A DNA stretch of 64,000 nt from SZUA-22 sp963751695 (GTDB lineage Bacteria; Bacteroidota; Ignavibacteria; Ignavibacteriales; Melioribacteraceae): NCBI GenBank assembly GCA_963751695.1, contig CAVVVP010000002.1, positions 310,001 to 374,000 of the forward strand. Direction: 5' to 3'. The position numbers and the translations under genes are program-made. The notes beneath the pieces were generated by a model. The model did not search any database. It saw only the letters and a program-made list of their open reading frames with translations, and had not been told where the DNA came from. This document shows positions 1-7,021 of the stretch, piece by piece; within the stretch, counting starts at the first letter, position 1; each line of letters starts with the position of its first letter.

Positions 1-394
1 TAATTACAGCTTCTCCCAGTATATTGTAGACAATAATCTTGACTTTGCTCTCTTTTGGTAGCGCATATCTAATCGTCGTGGTAGGATTAAATGGATTGGG
101 GTAGTTCTGATATAGCTCATACTGTTTTGGTACTTCCAACATCCACCTATCTTCAACATCTGTTATTGTCTGAGAGTATTGTTGCCAAAAGCCGATATTG
201 ATTTTCTGCAAGGGATTATTAATACTTCCAATAGTTGACTGACCAACGGTTGACGATATAGTATTTGTACCATTAGATATAATTACTGCACCATTTCCAA
301 AGACATAATTTTTGAGTTGAACTTGAGCATCAAGAGGAGAACACCAGAGACCACATATTATCAATACCAATATTATTTGATTTATTCTTTTCAT
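1..394 (-). CDS. Secreted protein with T9SS-type sorting domain, 3' end cut by the window
   Basis: The reading frame opens at ATG 394 and runs off the window edge, so only about 131 residues are visible. Residues 1-24 form a signal peptide ending near LDAQ. A short linker containing NGTNTISSTVGQSTIG leads to ELYQNYPNPFNPTTTIRYAL and then VYNILGEAVI, the start of a FlgD-like/Por secretion C-terminal sorting domain. In this family that domain targets proteins to the cell surface or outside through type IX secretion. The start lies one base after the stop of the preceding repeat protein, so the two should be co-transcribed and possibly translationally coupled. The small pre-sorting region suggests a short accessory partner of the large repeat protein. 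Missing residues could add only the rest of the sorting domain or more. Confidence 0.85.
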   Translation of the reverse strand, partial: MKRINQIILVLIICGLWCSPLDAQVQLKNYVFGNGAVIISNGTNTISSTVGQSTIGSINNPLQKINIGFWQQYSQTITDVEDRWMLEVPKQYELYQNYPNPFNPTTTIRYALPKESKVKIIVYNILGEAVI

Positions 395-395
395 C

Positions 396-1649
396 TTAGT
401 TACCCATTAAATTTCTTTGTTTGTCAGCTCGTTGTTCTTCCAATCTTATTCTGTCTCTTTCAGCATCTTCTTGTTCCCAACGGATTCTTTCTTCTTCCAT
501 TCTCTGATCTTCTTCTATTCTTATCCTCTCCATCTCAGCTCTTTGTTCTTCCATACGAACCCTTTCTTGGTCAAACTCTTCACTATAATTAATACCCATC
601 GTGGCTGGTAATCCAAATGCCTTTGGATGAATGTACTTTCCTCGTTCCTCTGTTTTTTTTATCTCTTCTAACGGGATGCGGTTAGCAATAGCAAAAGCAT
701 CTTGTCTAATTCCGGTGACTTGCCAACTCACTTCAATATTTGGCATGTTAGTTTTTATTGAAAATCTATTGTTGCTGACCTTCTGAGATACAATTGCTTG
801 GGCAAACTCACCAATTACAGTCAACTGATAACGAAAATCTTTATTTAATGCCTCAAACCATTCTGGTAATTCAACACTCGCATTTCCATTATTATCAGTA
901 ATCACATTCCCATTATAGATATTCATCATATCTGGACTTTCAACAAAGGAGTGATAGAGATTTTTGTTAGTAGGATCTAAGGGGTGATCAATTTTAAATG
1001 ACCCTGCACCTTTACTGAGTGTACCGCTTACATTGACATTACCATCAAACCACCCAGCCCAACCACTTGTACTCCTACCATAGATCCCTTTTCCTGCCCC
1101 AGTATGGATTCCAGCCACCGCAGAACCAGTGCTGCTGGAACTTACTCCTTGGACTCCATCAATTTTGTGTCCTAATATTCCATAATTTCCACTATCATAA
1201 TGCTGACCAACCACCCCAAGACCATTTGTCTCCAAGGCAACTCCTTGAACGCCATATCCGTCAATACCGCTGGCATACGCATAAACTCCTCTACCATATT
1301 GACTCGCAGAACTAAAAAATCCCCCATAACTCGTATTATTATTTGTACTTGTAGCAATTCCCTGAACGCCCTTTCCTTTATCCCCCCTTGTAGAGCCATA
1401 AACCCCTACTCCATTTACGTTGGTTGCCTCACCATGAACTCCAAGGCCAACACCACCTGTTGCCCGTCCATATACTCCTCTACCAGATTCACCTTCTGCG
1501 TGAAAATATCCACCATAATTCGTGACAGTTCCATTATTTGTTGCCCAGCCTAAAACTCCTATGCCATAATCACCAACCGACTTAAAATATCCTCCATAGG
1601 TATTTCCTGCGGCATCCGAACTATTTGCTTCACCAAACACCCCCCCCAA
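396..1649 (-). CDS. C-terminal part of frameshifted surface repeat protein (tail-fibre-like repeats, conserved C-terminal module, coiled coil)
   Basis: This 417-codon frame has no convincing start of its own: the first usable codon is a TTG inside the G8 run at 1640-1647, and there is no ribosome site. It continues the protein encoded at 1630-3168 in the +1 frame. It contains about ten degenerate GxGVxGxA/YGGYF repeats (residues 1-190), then a conserved module with GSFKIDHPLDPTNKNLYHSF, SPDMMNIYNGN and FRYQLTVIG, found in many Bacteroidota-group secreted proteins. It ends in a highly charged EE/R-rich coiled coil of about 60 residues. Function is unknown; adhesin or appendage-like is inference. 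The split may be a sequencing error, true disruption, or phase variation in the homopolymer. Confidence 0.75.
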   Translation of the reverse strand: MGGVFGEANSSDAAGNTYGGYFKSVGDYGIGVLGWATNNGTVTNYGGYFHAEGESGRGVYGRATGGVGLGVHGEATNVNGVGVYGSTRGDKGKGVQGIATSTNNNTSYGGFFSSASQYGRGVYAYASGIDGYGVQGVALETNGLGVVGQHYDSGNYGILGHKIDGVQGVSSSSTGSAVAGIHTGAGKGIYGRSTSGWAGWFDGNVNVSGTLSKGAGSFKIDHPLDPTNKNLYHSFVESPDMMNIYNGNVITDNNGNASVELPEWFEALNKDFRYQLTVIGEFAQAIVSQKVSNNRFSIKTNMPNIEVSWQVTGIRQDAFAIANRIPLEEIKKTEERGKYIHPKAFGLPATMGINYSEEFDQERVRMEEQRAEMERIRIEEDQRMEEERIRWEQEDAERDRIRLEEQRADKQRNLMGN

Positions 1650-3168
1650 TATCCCCTACAGCATATATTGAATAATAGTTATCACCTTCTCCTCCAACAC
1701 TTAGCAGTGATTGTGGATCACTTGTACCGATGCCTACATTACCACCATAAGGATTTAGTGTTAAGTCCCCACCATTAGTCTCATTGTAATTCTGAAGTCT
1801 TAGATCATCATCACTATTATCATACCATAAATAACTCTTAAAATTATTTCCTTCATAAAAAGACAAAAACACATCTTGTCCAGCTGGAGCAGACAAAGAT
1901 AATTGACCTCTTGCTGTCACTGGTGATCCATGTATATGCAAGTGGGTAGATGGTGAAGTTGTCTTTACACCCACATTGCCATTACTAGCAACAAACACAC
2001 CTTCATTGCCTCCATCTCCGGATAGATAATTCCCATCTAACTTTATATTCTGTGTAGCTGTATGGTTCCCTAAGTTATCACCAGCTCCAGTTGCAGCCGC
2101 TATAGTAATTGTATTTGCTCCATCATTCGGTGTTATAGTTACATTACTCCCAGCAACCAAATCCACATTCCCGCCATCATTGATAACGCCATCAATACTC
2201 GATAATAAGTTCGTTGCTACATCTGCATTTGTTAATGTGTTATCAGCAACCATTGCACTTGTCACCGAGCTAGCTTCTCCAATATTTACATATCTGGCAT
2301 CTGTGTAAGTAGTATTAATCGCTACTTCATCTGCAGTAACAGATATTCCATCTCCACCTACTACATTCACCGTTAAATCACCAGAACTTCCCCCTCCAAT
2401 TAGTCCATTGCCAGCCCCTACCGATGTGACATCTCCCCCTCCTACTCCATCAGCAGAAATGGTAATTGTATTTGCTTCATTATTTGATGTTATTGTTATA
2501 TTACTGCCACCTACTAAGTCTACATCACCACCATCATTATCTACTCCATCTATACTGGATATTACATTTGTTGCAATATCATCAGTTGTTAATGTGTTAT
2601 CAGCAATCTTCGCACTAGTTATTGCATTATCTGCTATACTTGGGTTAGGGTAACTGCCTACAAGATCTCCTCCAGCTTCTCCTCCCGGAGGGATACTTAC
2701 TGATGGGCTTAACTTTTCTTGTGTTATTACTCCGTCTGCCAGTTTTTCGGTTGTAACAGAATTATCTTGTAGTTTTACTGTACTTATTGTAGAATCTTCT
2801 ACAGATTTACTCATCAAACTGTAAAATGATGATGTTAACTCTAATCTTGGTGATAATGCTTCACTTCCATCAATACTCATCTCTAACCAATAGCCTTCTT
2901 CAAATGTTAGATTAAGTAGATTTACACTCCCAAGAATTACATTAAAGATTCCTCCAGAAGTTGACACAGCTTGAGTCTCTTCCCAGAGCATTGTTCCCTC
3001 TGTAGCTGAATCATACAGCTTGAAATTCAATGAGTAATCTCCATCAACTAAAACTACTCCATCAGAGTCTGTTAACACTCCTTGGAAGCTTGTTGTTTGT
3101 GGTACTTGGGCAAGTAAAATTTGAGTTGTGAAAAATAGAAAGATAATAACTAATTGAAGAGCTTTCAT
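1630..3168 (-). CDS. N-terminal part of frameshifted secreted repeat protein
   Basis: The frame begins at ATG 3168 with a strong AGGAGG ribosome site and a signal peptide (residues 1-20, ending LLAQ). Residues 22-120 are a beta-rich module starting VPQTTSFQGVLTDSDG, typical of large secreted proteins in this phylum. Then come 'xxDNSVTTEKLADGVIT'-type pseudo-repeats and repeated SSIDGVDNDGGDVDLVGGSN/ITIT units, which occur twice and resemble fibrous stalk proteins. The frame ends at TGA 1632-1630, only 8 bases after the G8 run at 1640-1647; shifting by one base there gives a continuous protein of about 925 residues with the next entry. Expression is probably governed by the leader and promoter at 3292-3402. 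The exact function is not recognisable. Confidence 0.8.
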   Translation of the reverse strand: MKALQLVIIFLFFTTQILLAQVPQTTSFQGVLTDSDGVVLVDGDYSLNFKLYDSATEGTMLWEETQAVSTSGGIFNVILGSVNLLNLTFEEGYWLEMSIDGSEALSPRLELTSSFYSLMSKSVEDSTISTVKLQDNSVTTEKLADGVITQEKLSPSVSIPPGGEAGGDLVGSYPNPSIADNAITSAKIADNTLTTDDIATNVISSIDGVDNDGGDVDLVGGSNITITSNNEANTITISADGVGGGDVTSVGAGNGLIGGGSSGDLTVNVVGGDGISVTADEVAINTTYTDARYVNIGEASSVTSAMVADNTLTNADVATNLLSSIDGVINDGGNVDLVAGSNVTITPNDGANTITIAAATGAGDNLGNHTATQNIKLDGNYLSGDGGNEGVFVASNGNVGVKTTSPSTHLHIHGSPVTARGQLSLSAPAGQDVFLSFYEGNNFKSYLWYDNSDDDLRLQNYNETNGGDLTLNPYGGNVGIGTSDPQSLLSVGGEGDNYYSIYAVGDIGGGVW

Positions 3169-3291
3169 AATTCCTCCTCGAACAACTATTATTAAGAAAA
3201 ATTAGATTTTATGGACTTTGAAGAGAACCCCAACAAAGAACGTAATTCTTATGATCTATTAAATCGGATTCTATTTCTTAACAACTGAAGC

Positions 3292-3362
3292 CCTTGGGAG
3301 AAGCTCAATAATAGAGGAAGAAAAAGTTCGATACGATAACCAAAACGTTTCCCTCAAGGAGG
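3292..3362 (-). promoter_or_regulatory. Conserved structured leader RNA element, copy 1
   Basis: On the minus strand, CCUUGAGGGAA (3359-3349) can pair with UUCUCCCAAGG (3302-3292) as 5 bp, an A.C mismatch, and 5 bp, enclosing 46 nt. The same 71-nt element, with the same stem and a 46-nt loop, occurs at 6625-6695. The arms are nearly identical, with pair-preserving changes (G-C/G-U and G-U/A-U), while the loop centre differs. Its 5' end, AUUCCUCCU (3365-3357), is also perfectly complementary to the gene's own ribosome site AGGAGGAAU (3178-3170), so stem formation and ribosome-site masking would compete. I do not recognise a known riboswitch class. Confidence 0.55.
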
Positions 3363-3373
3363 AATATAGGAAC

Positions 3374-3402
3374 AACATAAGGAATTATTATCACGCTGTC
3401 AA
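3374..3402 (-). promoter_or_regulatory. Sigma70-like promoter for the repeat-protein operon
   Basis: TTGACA (3402-3397), a 17-base spacer and TATGTT (3379-3374) read towards the gene starting at 3168. The predicted start is near 3367, directly before the leader element, giving a leader of about 200 nt. A promoter at the equivalent position precedes the second leader copy, which supports it. Confidence 0.55.
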
Positions 3403-3526
3403 TTACTTTTAAGTTGCTAGTAGCAAGTGATATTTATTAGAGTCAACCTTTGTTATGTAGAAGGCTGAGCTAGTTTTGTTGTTGCTGTTAGAATTGAAAA
3501 ATATAATAATTTATTTTTCTCGTTGC

Positions 3527-3542
3527 TGTGATTCAAATCACA
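3527..3542. promoter_or_regulatory. CRP/FNR-family-like operator
   Basis: The 16-bp sequence TGTGATTCAAATCACA is an exact TGTGA-N6-TCACA inverted repeat. A minus-strand TATATT at 3505-3500 would place a start near 3493, putting the site centre at about -41.5, the class II CRP geometry. No CRP-family regulator is in the window, so the link is inference. The 3169-3730 gap otherwise holds the leader, promoter and the hairpins at 3641-3704. Confidence 0.35.
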
Positions 3543-3640
3543 ATCGGAAAGCTATTATTTTTTAACTTAATAACTGTATGGGAAGAACCCTCTCATACAA
3601 TTGCTAGGATGAGAAGTTAGATGTTCTTCTCTTCCGACTT

Positions 3641-3704
3641 TGCTTCAGAGAGTGAGTTTCTCACTCTTAAGCATCCTTTTGGGAAGCACTTAGTTGTGCT
3701 TCCC
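3641..3704. terminator. Tandem stem-loops downstream of the 951-residue protein gene
   Basis: The first hairpin has an 8-bp stem AGAGTGAG/CTCACTCT (3649-3656 and 3660-3667) with a TTT loop, extended by TGCTT/AAGCA (3641-3645 and 3669-3673). The second has a 9-bp stem GGGAAGCAC/GTGCTTCCC (3681-3689 and 3696-3704) with loop TTAGTT. Neither has a T-run on the minus strand, where transcription should arrive; the second is followed by TTTATAATT on the plus strand. They could stop transcription, protect the mRNA 3' end, or act in either direction. Confidence 0.45.
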
Positions 3705-3730
3705 TTTATAATTATTACTTCATTATTGTA

Positions 3731-6586
3731 TCATTCTTCTTTCCATAGTCGTATTCTAAAATAACTTTCATCATTGCAGAATGTATTGGTAAGTTTGAGA
3801 AATGATTTGGGGTATACAATATCCCATTTTACAAAATCACGATTAGAACAAACATTTAAATCATAAACTTCAATAACCGTTGCCAAATCATTTGTATATC
3901 CATAGATTTTTTTATTATTTCCCCGAAAAACTTTTTCGACTTTATAAGTTCCTGATGTATCCCATGGTCTGACTTCAGTGTTTTTTATTTCATAATCAGT
4001 AATCTTTAAAGATCCAGTAGTTGAAGCTGTGTCAAATTGCAATGTAATAGAACCTTCAGCTGTTCCACCATCCCAAAGGGTTTCATTCCATGAAGCTTTA
4101 AACGTTTTATTTTCATATGTTCCTTTTTGAGCATATTCTTCAATATTTTGGTATTTAAAATTCCCTGTTGTAACAAAGTCGTCTGAATCTTTAAAATGTG
4201 CACCTATTTTTACCATAACATGAACTCTATTTACATCTAACTCAAGTTCTTCTGGCTTTTTCTCTAGCTTTATCTCTAAGTCAATATTGTTTGTATTAGT
4301 GTAAGGAGGTTCATTATGAGCATTTACAACCATGACTGTAAGGTCTGTATACCATTGTTTAATATTAATTTCTTTTCTAAGATACCCATCTCCAATCTTT
4401 TCAAAACGTCCCATATGTTCGGAGCTTATATATACCAATAATCTTAATTCGTCTGCGTTCAAATTAGTGTTTATTAGTTTAAATATAGCTTTATCGCCAT
4501 CAGAAATTGTAGGATCCCTGAGCTTTATTTTATACACCTTTGCTGATAGATTTGGGTAGCTTCCACTAAATATCTTTACCCTGCTGCTCCCTTCAGTAAA
4601 TTCATGAACGCCCGAGAAATTATTACCTTCATAGAATAGCTTATAGGAATCCACATTGTAAATTTCCCCCAAAAAATATCTATTTAGAATAATCCACCAT
4701 CTACCTTTAAACCAAGGATGAAGTTCAAAATCCCAATATCCATTACCATACTCAACAGCTTTTACCGGATGTAATTTTTTATAGCCCAGTCCTTCATGTA
4801 TACGGGAAGTTAAAGAATCATCATAGCCAATAGAGTGCTCACTCTTAACTAATTCTCTAATAATTGCAGACATACCATAACCATGGTTCCTTGCTCTAGT
4901 TGTTGCGTCTCCAATACCCATTTCAATCCCTTTTTGCATACCATTAAAAGGCGCCATTTCATTGCCAGCAAAACTCGGTGGGATATATGATGATCGGTCC
5001 TCTTCAGGTACAAATTTCTCCCCACCCCAAGAGACTATTGCTTCATTTAACCAATAATAATCTTGCTCTAAAGGACCCACCATAACAGGATAATATGGAT
5101 CTCGCGTCTCCTTGAAGATTCTATCTCTAAATGCTTCTTGCCCTAGTTTAATTCTCATTTTAGGAAGTTCTAGACTGGTCATTTTTAGATTATTTATCTC
5201 GATGCACCTATACCGAGTTCTATTAGTATATTTAAATTTACAATATTCATTTGAGACCAGATTGCGTATTATAAGGTTTGTCTCCTCATTAATTATATTT
5301 GCTCCATAGTGCATTTTTTCTAAGGTATTGTATGTCTCATCAATAAGATTTGCAATATCTGATATCACAACCGAGATCCCTCTTGGCACATAGAGTTTAA
5401 ATTTTGAAGATATTAACCCAGCCCAGGTAAGGTATTTACTAGTTATAACAAACTTTCGGTAATCATCCTCTTTCTCGATATTATTTTTAATAATGTTTTT
5501 TTGTGATACTTCAGCCATATCAATATATGGAATTGTACAGTGCAGATAACCATCCATGTTAGTTGTAGAAAGCATTTGATATGAAGTTTCCAATTCACCT
5601 GTACTAGATACCATTGCCTCCTCACCCATTGCGATGAAGCTGGAGTCTGAGAGATCTTTATTATATTTCAAACTTAACTGAAGTGGTTTTGAATAATTAT
5701 TAGGGAGCCCTTCAAGATGAAATAAACTTGATACTTCGTTATCACCAAAAGGATGTTCATCTACCAATTTATAGAGATTTAAAACTATTTCTGAGGCAAA
5801 GGCTTCTGCTGGGATAGTTAATGAGAACTCTTCTGTTTCCAATTTACCTCCAACAGGGCCAATAGCTACTGTTTGCAAAATTTGGGGAACCGTGAGGTTG
5901 AGAGTTGTATCTCCAATGCAAGATAAATATTTAAAATCTGATTCAAGAATATTGCTTCCAGATACCCTTATAGTAAAATTAAAAATGCTGTTTGATTGTC
6001 CTATTTTTTCAACAGCACTAAGTTCAACTAGAGTTGTACTACTTCGTAAATCAGTATTTAAACCACCATCCAACAATACCATTTTATGAACTTTAAACTG
6101 ATCTTTGGTCTTTAACCTGCAAAAGTAAATACCAGCTGCAACACCTCCTCCAAAATTGTTCCTTCCGTCCCAATTCATGTGATATGTACCAGCTTTTTTG
6201 TAATTGTTATAAAGCGTTCTTACCTCTCTTCCGAGAATGTCATAGATCTTTATTTCAATATTCTCTGGCTTGGGTAGTTCAAAGTAAATTATTGTAGTTG
6301 GATTGAAGGGATTTGGATAGTTCCTAAGTACAATATGATCGGTTGGAACTAATTTTGGTTGAACTTCAATGTCAGTAATGTTTGAAATCGAGAAATTGCC
6401 AGAAATATCTGTAACATCGCTATAGACATTGTTTGTATCGGTCTCATCAATAATCTCAACTAAAGCATCACTGATTGGATTTAATTCTGAATCAGTAACT
6501 GTACCGTTAATTGTAATTTGTCCATAGATTTGAATACTGATTACGGTGAAGGCAATGATAGATAAATGCAATTTAAATGATTTCAT
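3731..6586 (-). CDS. Large secreted modular protein with internal FlgD-like domain and degenerate metallopeptidase-like core
   Basis: Residues 1-22 are a signal peptide (IQIYGQ). Residues 23-75 resemble a carboxypeptidase regulatory-like beta domain. Residues 86-175 are a FlgD-like/T9SS-type domain with NYPNPFNPTTIIYFELP, YDILGREVRTL and AGIYFCRLK. It is internal here, whereas it normally sits at the extreme C terminus. Residues 240-300 (GPVGGKLETEEFSLTIPAEAF) look like a ZU5-type domain. Residues 390-560 resemble the catalytic part of secreted gluzincin peptidases: YYWLNEAIVSW at 510-520 fits the third-ligand helix, but the expected HExxH reads QEAFR (483-487), so zinc chemistry is probably lost. 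The rest is unrecognised. The gene carries the second copy of the leader and promoter (6625-6736). Peptidase ancestry is inference. Confidence 0.75.
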   Translation of the reverse strand: MKSFKLHLSIIAFTVISIQIYGQITINGTVTDSELNPISDALVEIIDETDTNNVYSDVTDISGNFSISNITDIEVQPKLVPTDHIVLRNYPNPFNPTTIIYFELPKPENIEIKIYDILGREVRTLYNNYKKAGTYHMNWDGRNNFGGGVAAGIYFCRLKTKDQFKVHKMVLLDGGLNTDLRSSTTLVELSAVEKIGQSNSIFNFTIRVSGSNILESDFKYLSCIGDTTLNLTVPQILQTVAIGPVGGKLETEEFSLTIPAEAFASEIVLNLYKLVDEHPFGDNEVSSLFHLEGLPNNYSKPLQLSLKYNKDLSDSSFIAMGEEAMVSSTGELETSYQMLSTTNMDGYLHCTIPYIDMAEVSQKNIIKNNIEKEDDYRKFVITSKYLTWAGLISSKFKLYVPRGISVVISDIANLIDETYNTLEKMHYGANIINEETNLIIRNLVSNEYCKFKYTNRTRYRCIEINNLKMTSLELPKMRIKLGQEAFRDRIFKETRDPYYPVMVGPLEQDYYWLNEAIVSWGGEKFVPEEDRSSYIPPSFAGNEMAPFNGMQKGIEMGIGDATTRARNHGYGMSAIIRELVKSEHSIGYDDSLTSRIHEGLGYKKLHPVKAVEYGNGYWDFELHPWFKGRWWIILNRYFLGEIYNVDSYKLFYEGNNFSGVHEFTEGSSRVKIFSGSYPNLSAKVYKIKLRDPTISDGDKAIFKLINTNLNADELRLLVYISSEHMGRFEKIGDGYLRKEINIKQWYTDLTVMVVNAHNEPPYTNTNNIDLEIKLEKKPEELELDVNRVHVMVKIGAHFKDSDDFVTTGNFKYQNIEEYAQKGTYENKTFKASWNETLWDGGTAEGSITLQFDTASTTGSLKITDYEIKNTEVRPWDTSGTYKVEKVFRGNNKKIYGYTNDLATVIEVYDLNVCSNRDFVKWDIVYPKSFLKLTNTFCNDESYFRIRLWKEE

Positions 6587-6624
6587 TATTGGCCCCGCAT
6601 TTGTGTTTTAGTCAAGAGAACACA

Positions 6625-6695
6625 CCTTGGAAGAAGCCCAATTGTTGTTAGAAGAGAATGTTCAGTCAATACTCAGAACGTTTCTCTCAAGGAGG
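6625..6695 (-). promoter_or_regulatory. Conserved structured leader RNA element, copy 2
   Basis: CCUUGAGAGAA (6692-6682) pairs with UUCUUCCAAGG (6635-6625) around a 46-nt loop, the same architecture and length as copy 1 at 3292-3362. The element starts with the same CCUCCUU. Unlike copy 1, the downstream gene lacks an AGGAGG ribosome site (it has GGGG before CCAATAATG), so direct masking of the ribosome site is not obvious here. The leader would be about 115 nt. Confidence 0.5.
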
Positions 6696-6707
6696 ATTTA
6701 TAAAGAT

Positions 6708-6736
6708 AACTTAAGAAAAAAGGATGGTCGTGTCAA
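6708..6736 (-). promoter_or_regulatory. Sigma70-like promoter for the 951-residue secreted protein gene
   Basis: TTGACA (6736-6731), a 17-base spacer and TAAGTT (6713-6708) point to a start near 6701, just ahead of leader copy 2. The -35 lies 41 bases from the leader element, against 40 in copy 1. Confidence 0.5.
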
Positions 6737-6913
6737 ATTAATTCGATTGCTACTGGCAATGAAATAACTTTGCAAATTATCGTGCTAGTTTACGTAATGC
6801 ATATTATGCGACATGAATTTTTAGGATTTTAAGCTGTTTTCACTCTTTATTAAAAAATGATACGAATTTTGACAGAATGGTAGATAAGAAAAAGTGTACC
6901 TTAGTAAAATTCA

Positions 6914-6973
6914 GTTCGAACCCGTGTTACCGGCGTTAGAGGCCAGCGTCCTAGACCACTAGCCGAAAGCGCC
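6914..6973 (-). pseudogene. Truncated tRNA-Glu relic with CUA anticodon
   Basis: The minus strand reads as the 5' 60 nt of a tRNA: acceptor strand GGCGCTT, D arm GGCTAGTGGTCTAGGAC, anticodon stem CTGGC/GCCGG, variable GTAAC, T-stem 5' strand ACGGG and T loop TTCGAAC. Sequence style is that of tRNA-Glu. The anticodon loop is CTCTAAC, so positions 34-36 are CTA, one base from Glu CTC. The D stem has a mismatch (GGC against GAC). After the T loop no complement to ACGGG or GGCGCTT follows, so the T arm and acceptor cannot close. It is almost certainly non-functional. The rest of the 6587-7021 gap holds the leader and promoter, and nothing else I can identify. Confidence 0.75.
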
Positions 6974-7021
6974 AAATATAAATTGCAAACTAAGAAAAAT
7001 TAGCTCAAACTTCAATTTGAC

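Noticed and set aside
317..611. Plus-strand open frames rich in Phe and Leu
   Set aside because: They are antisense to the coiled-coil end of the surface repeat protein, and the composition is the complement of its Glu/Arg codons.
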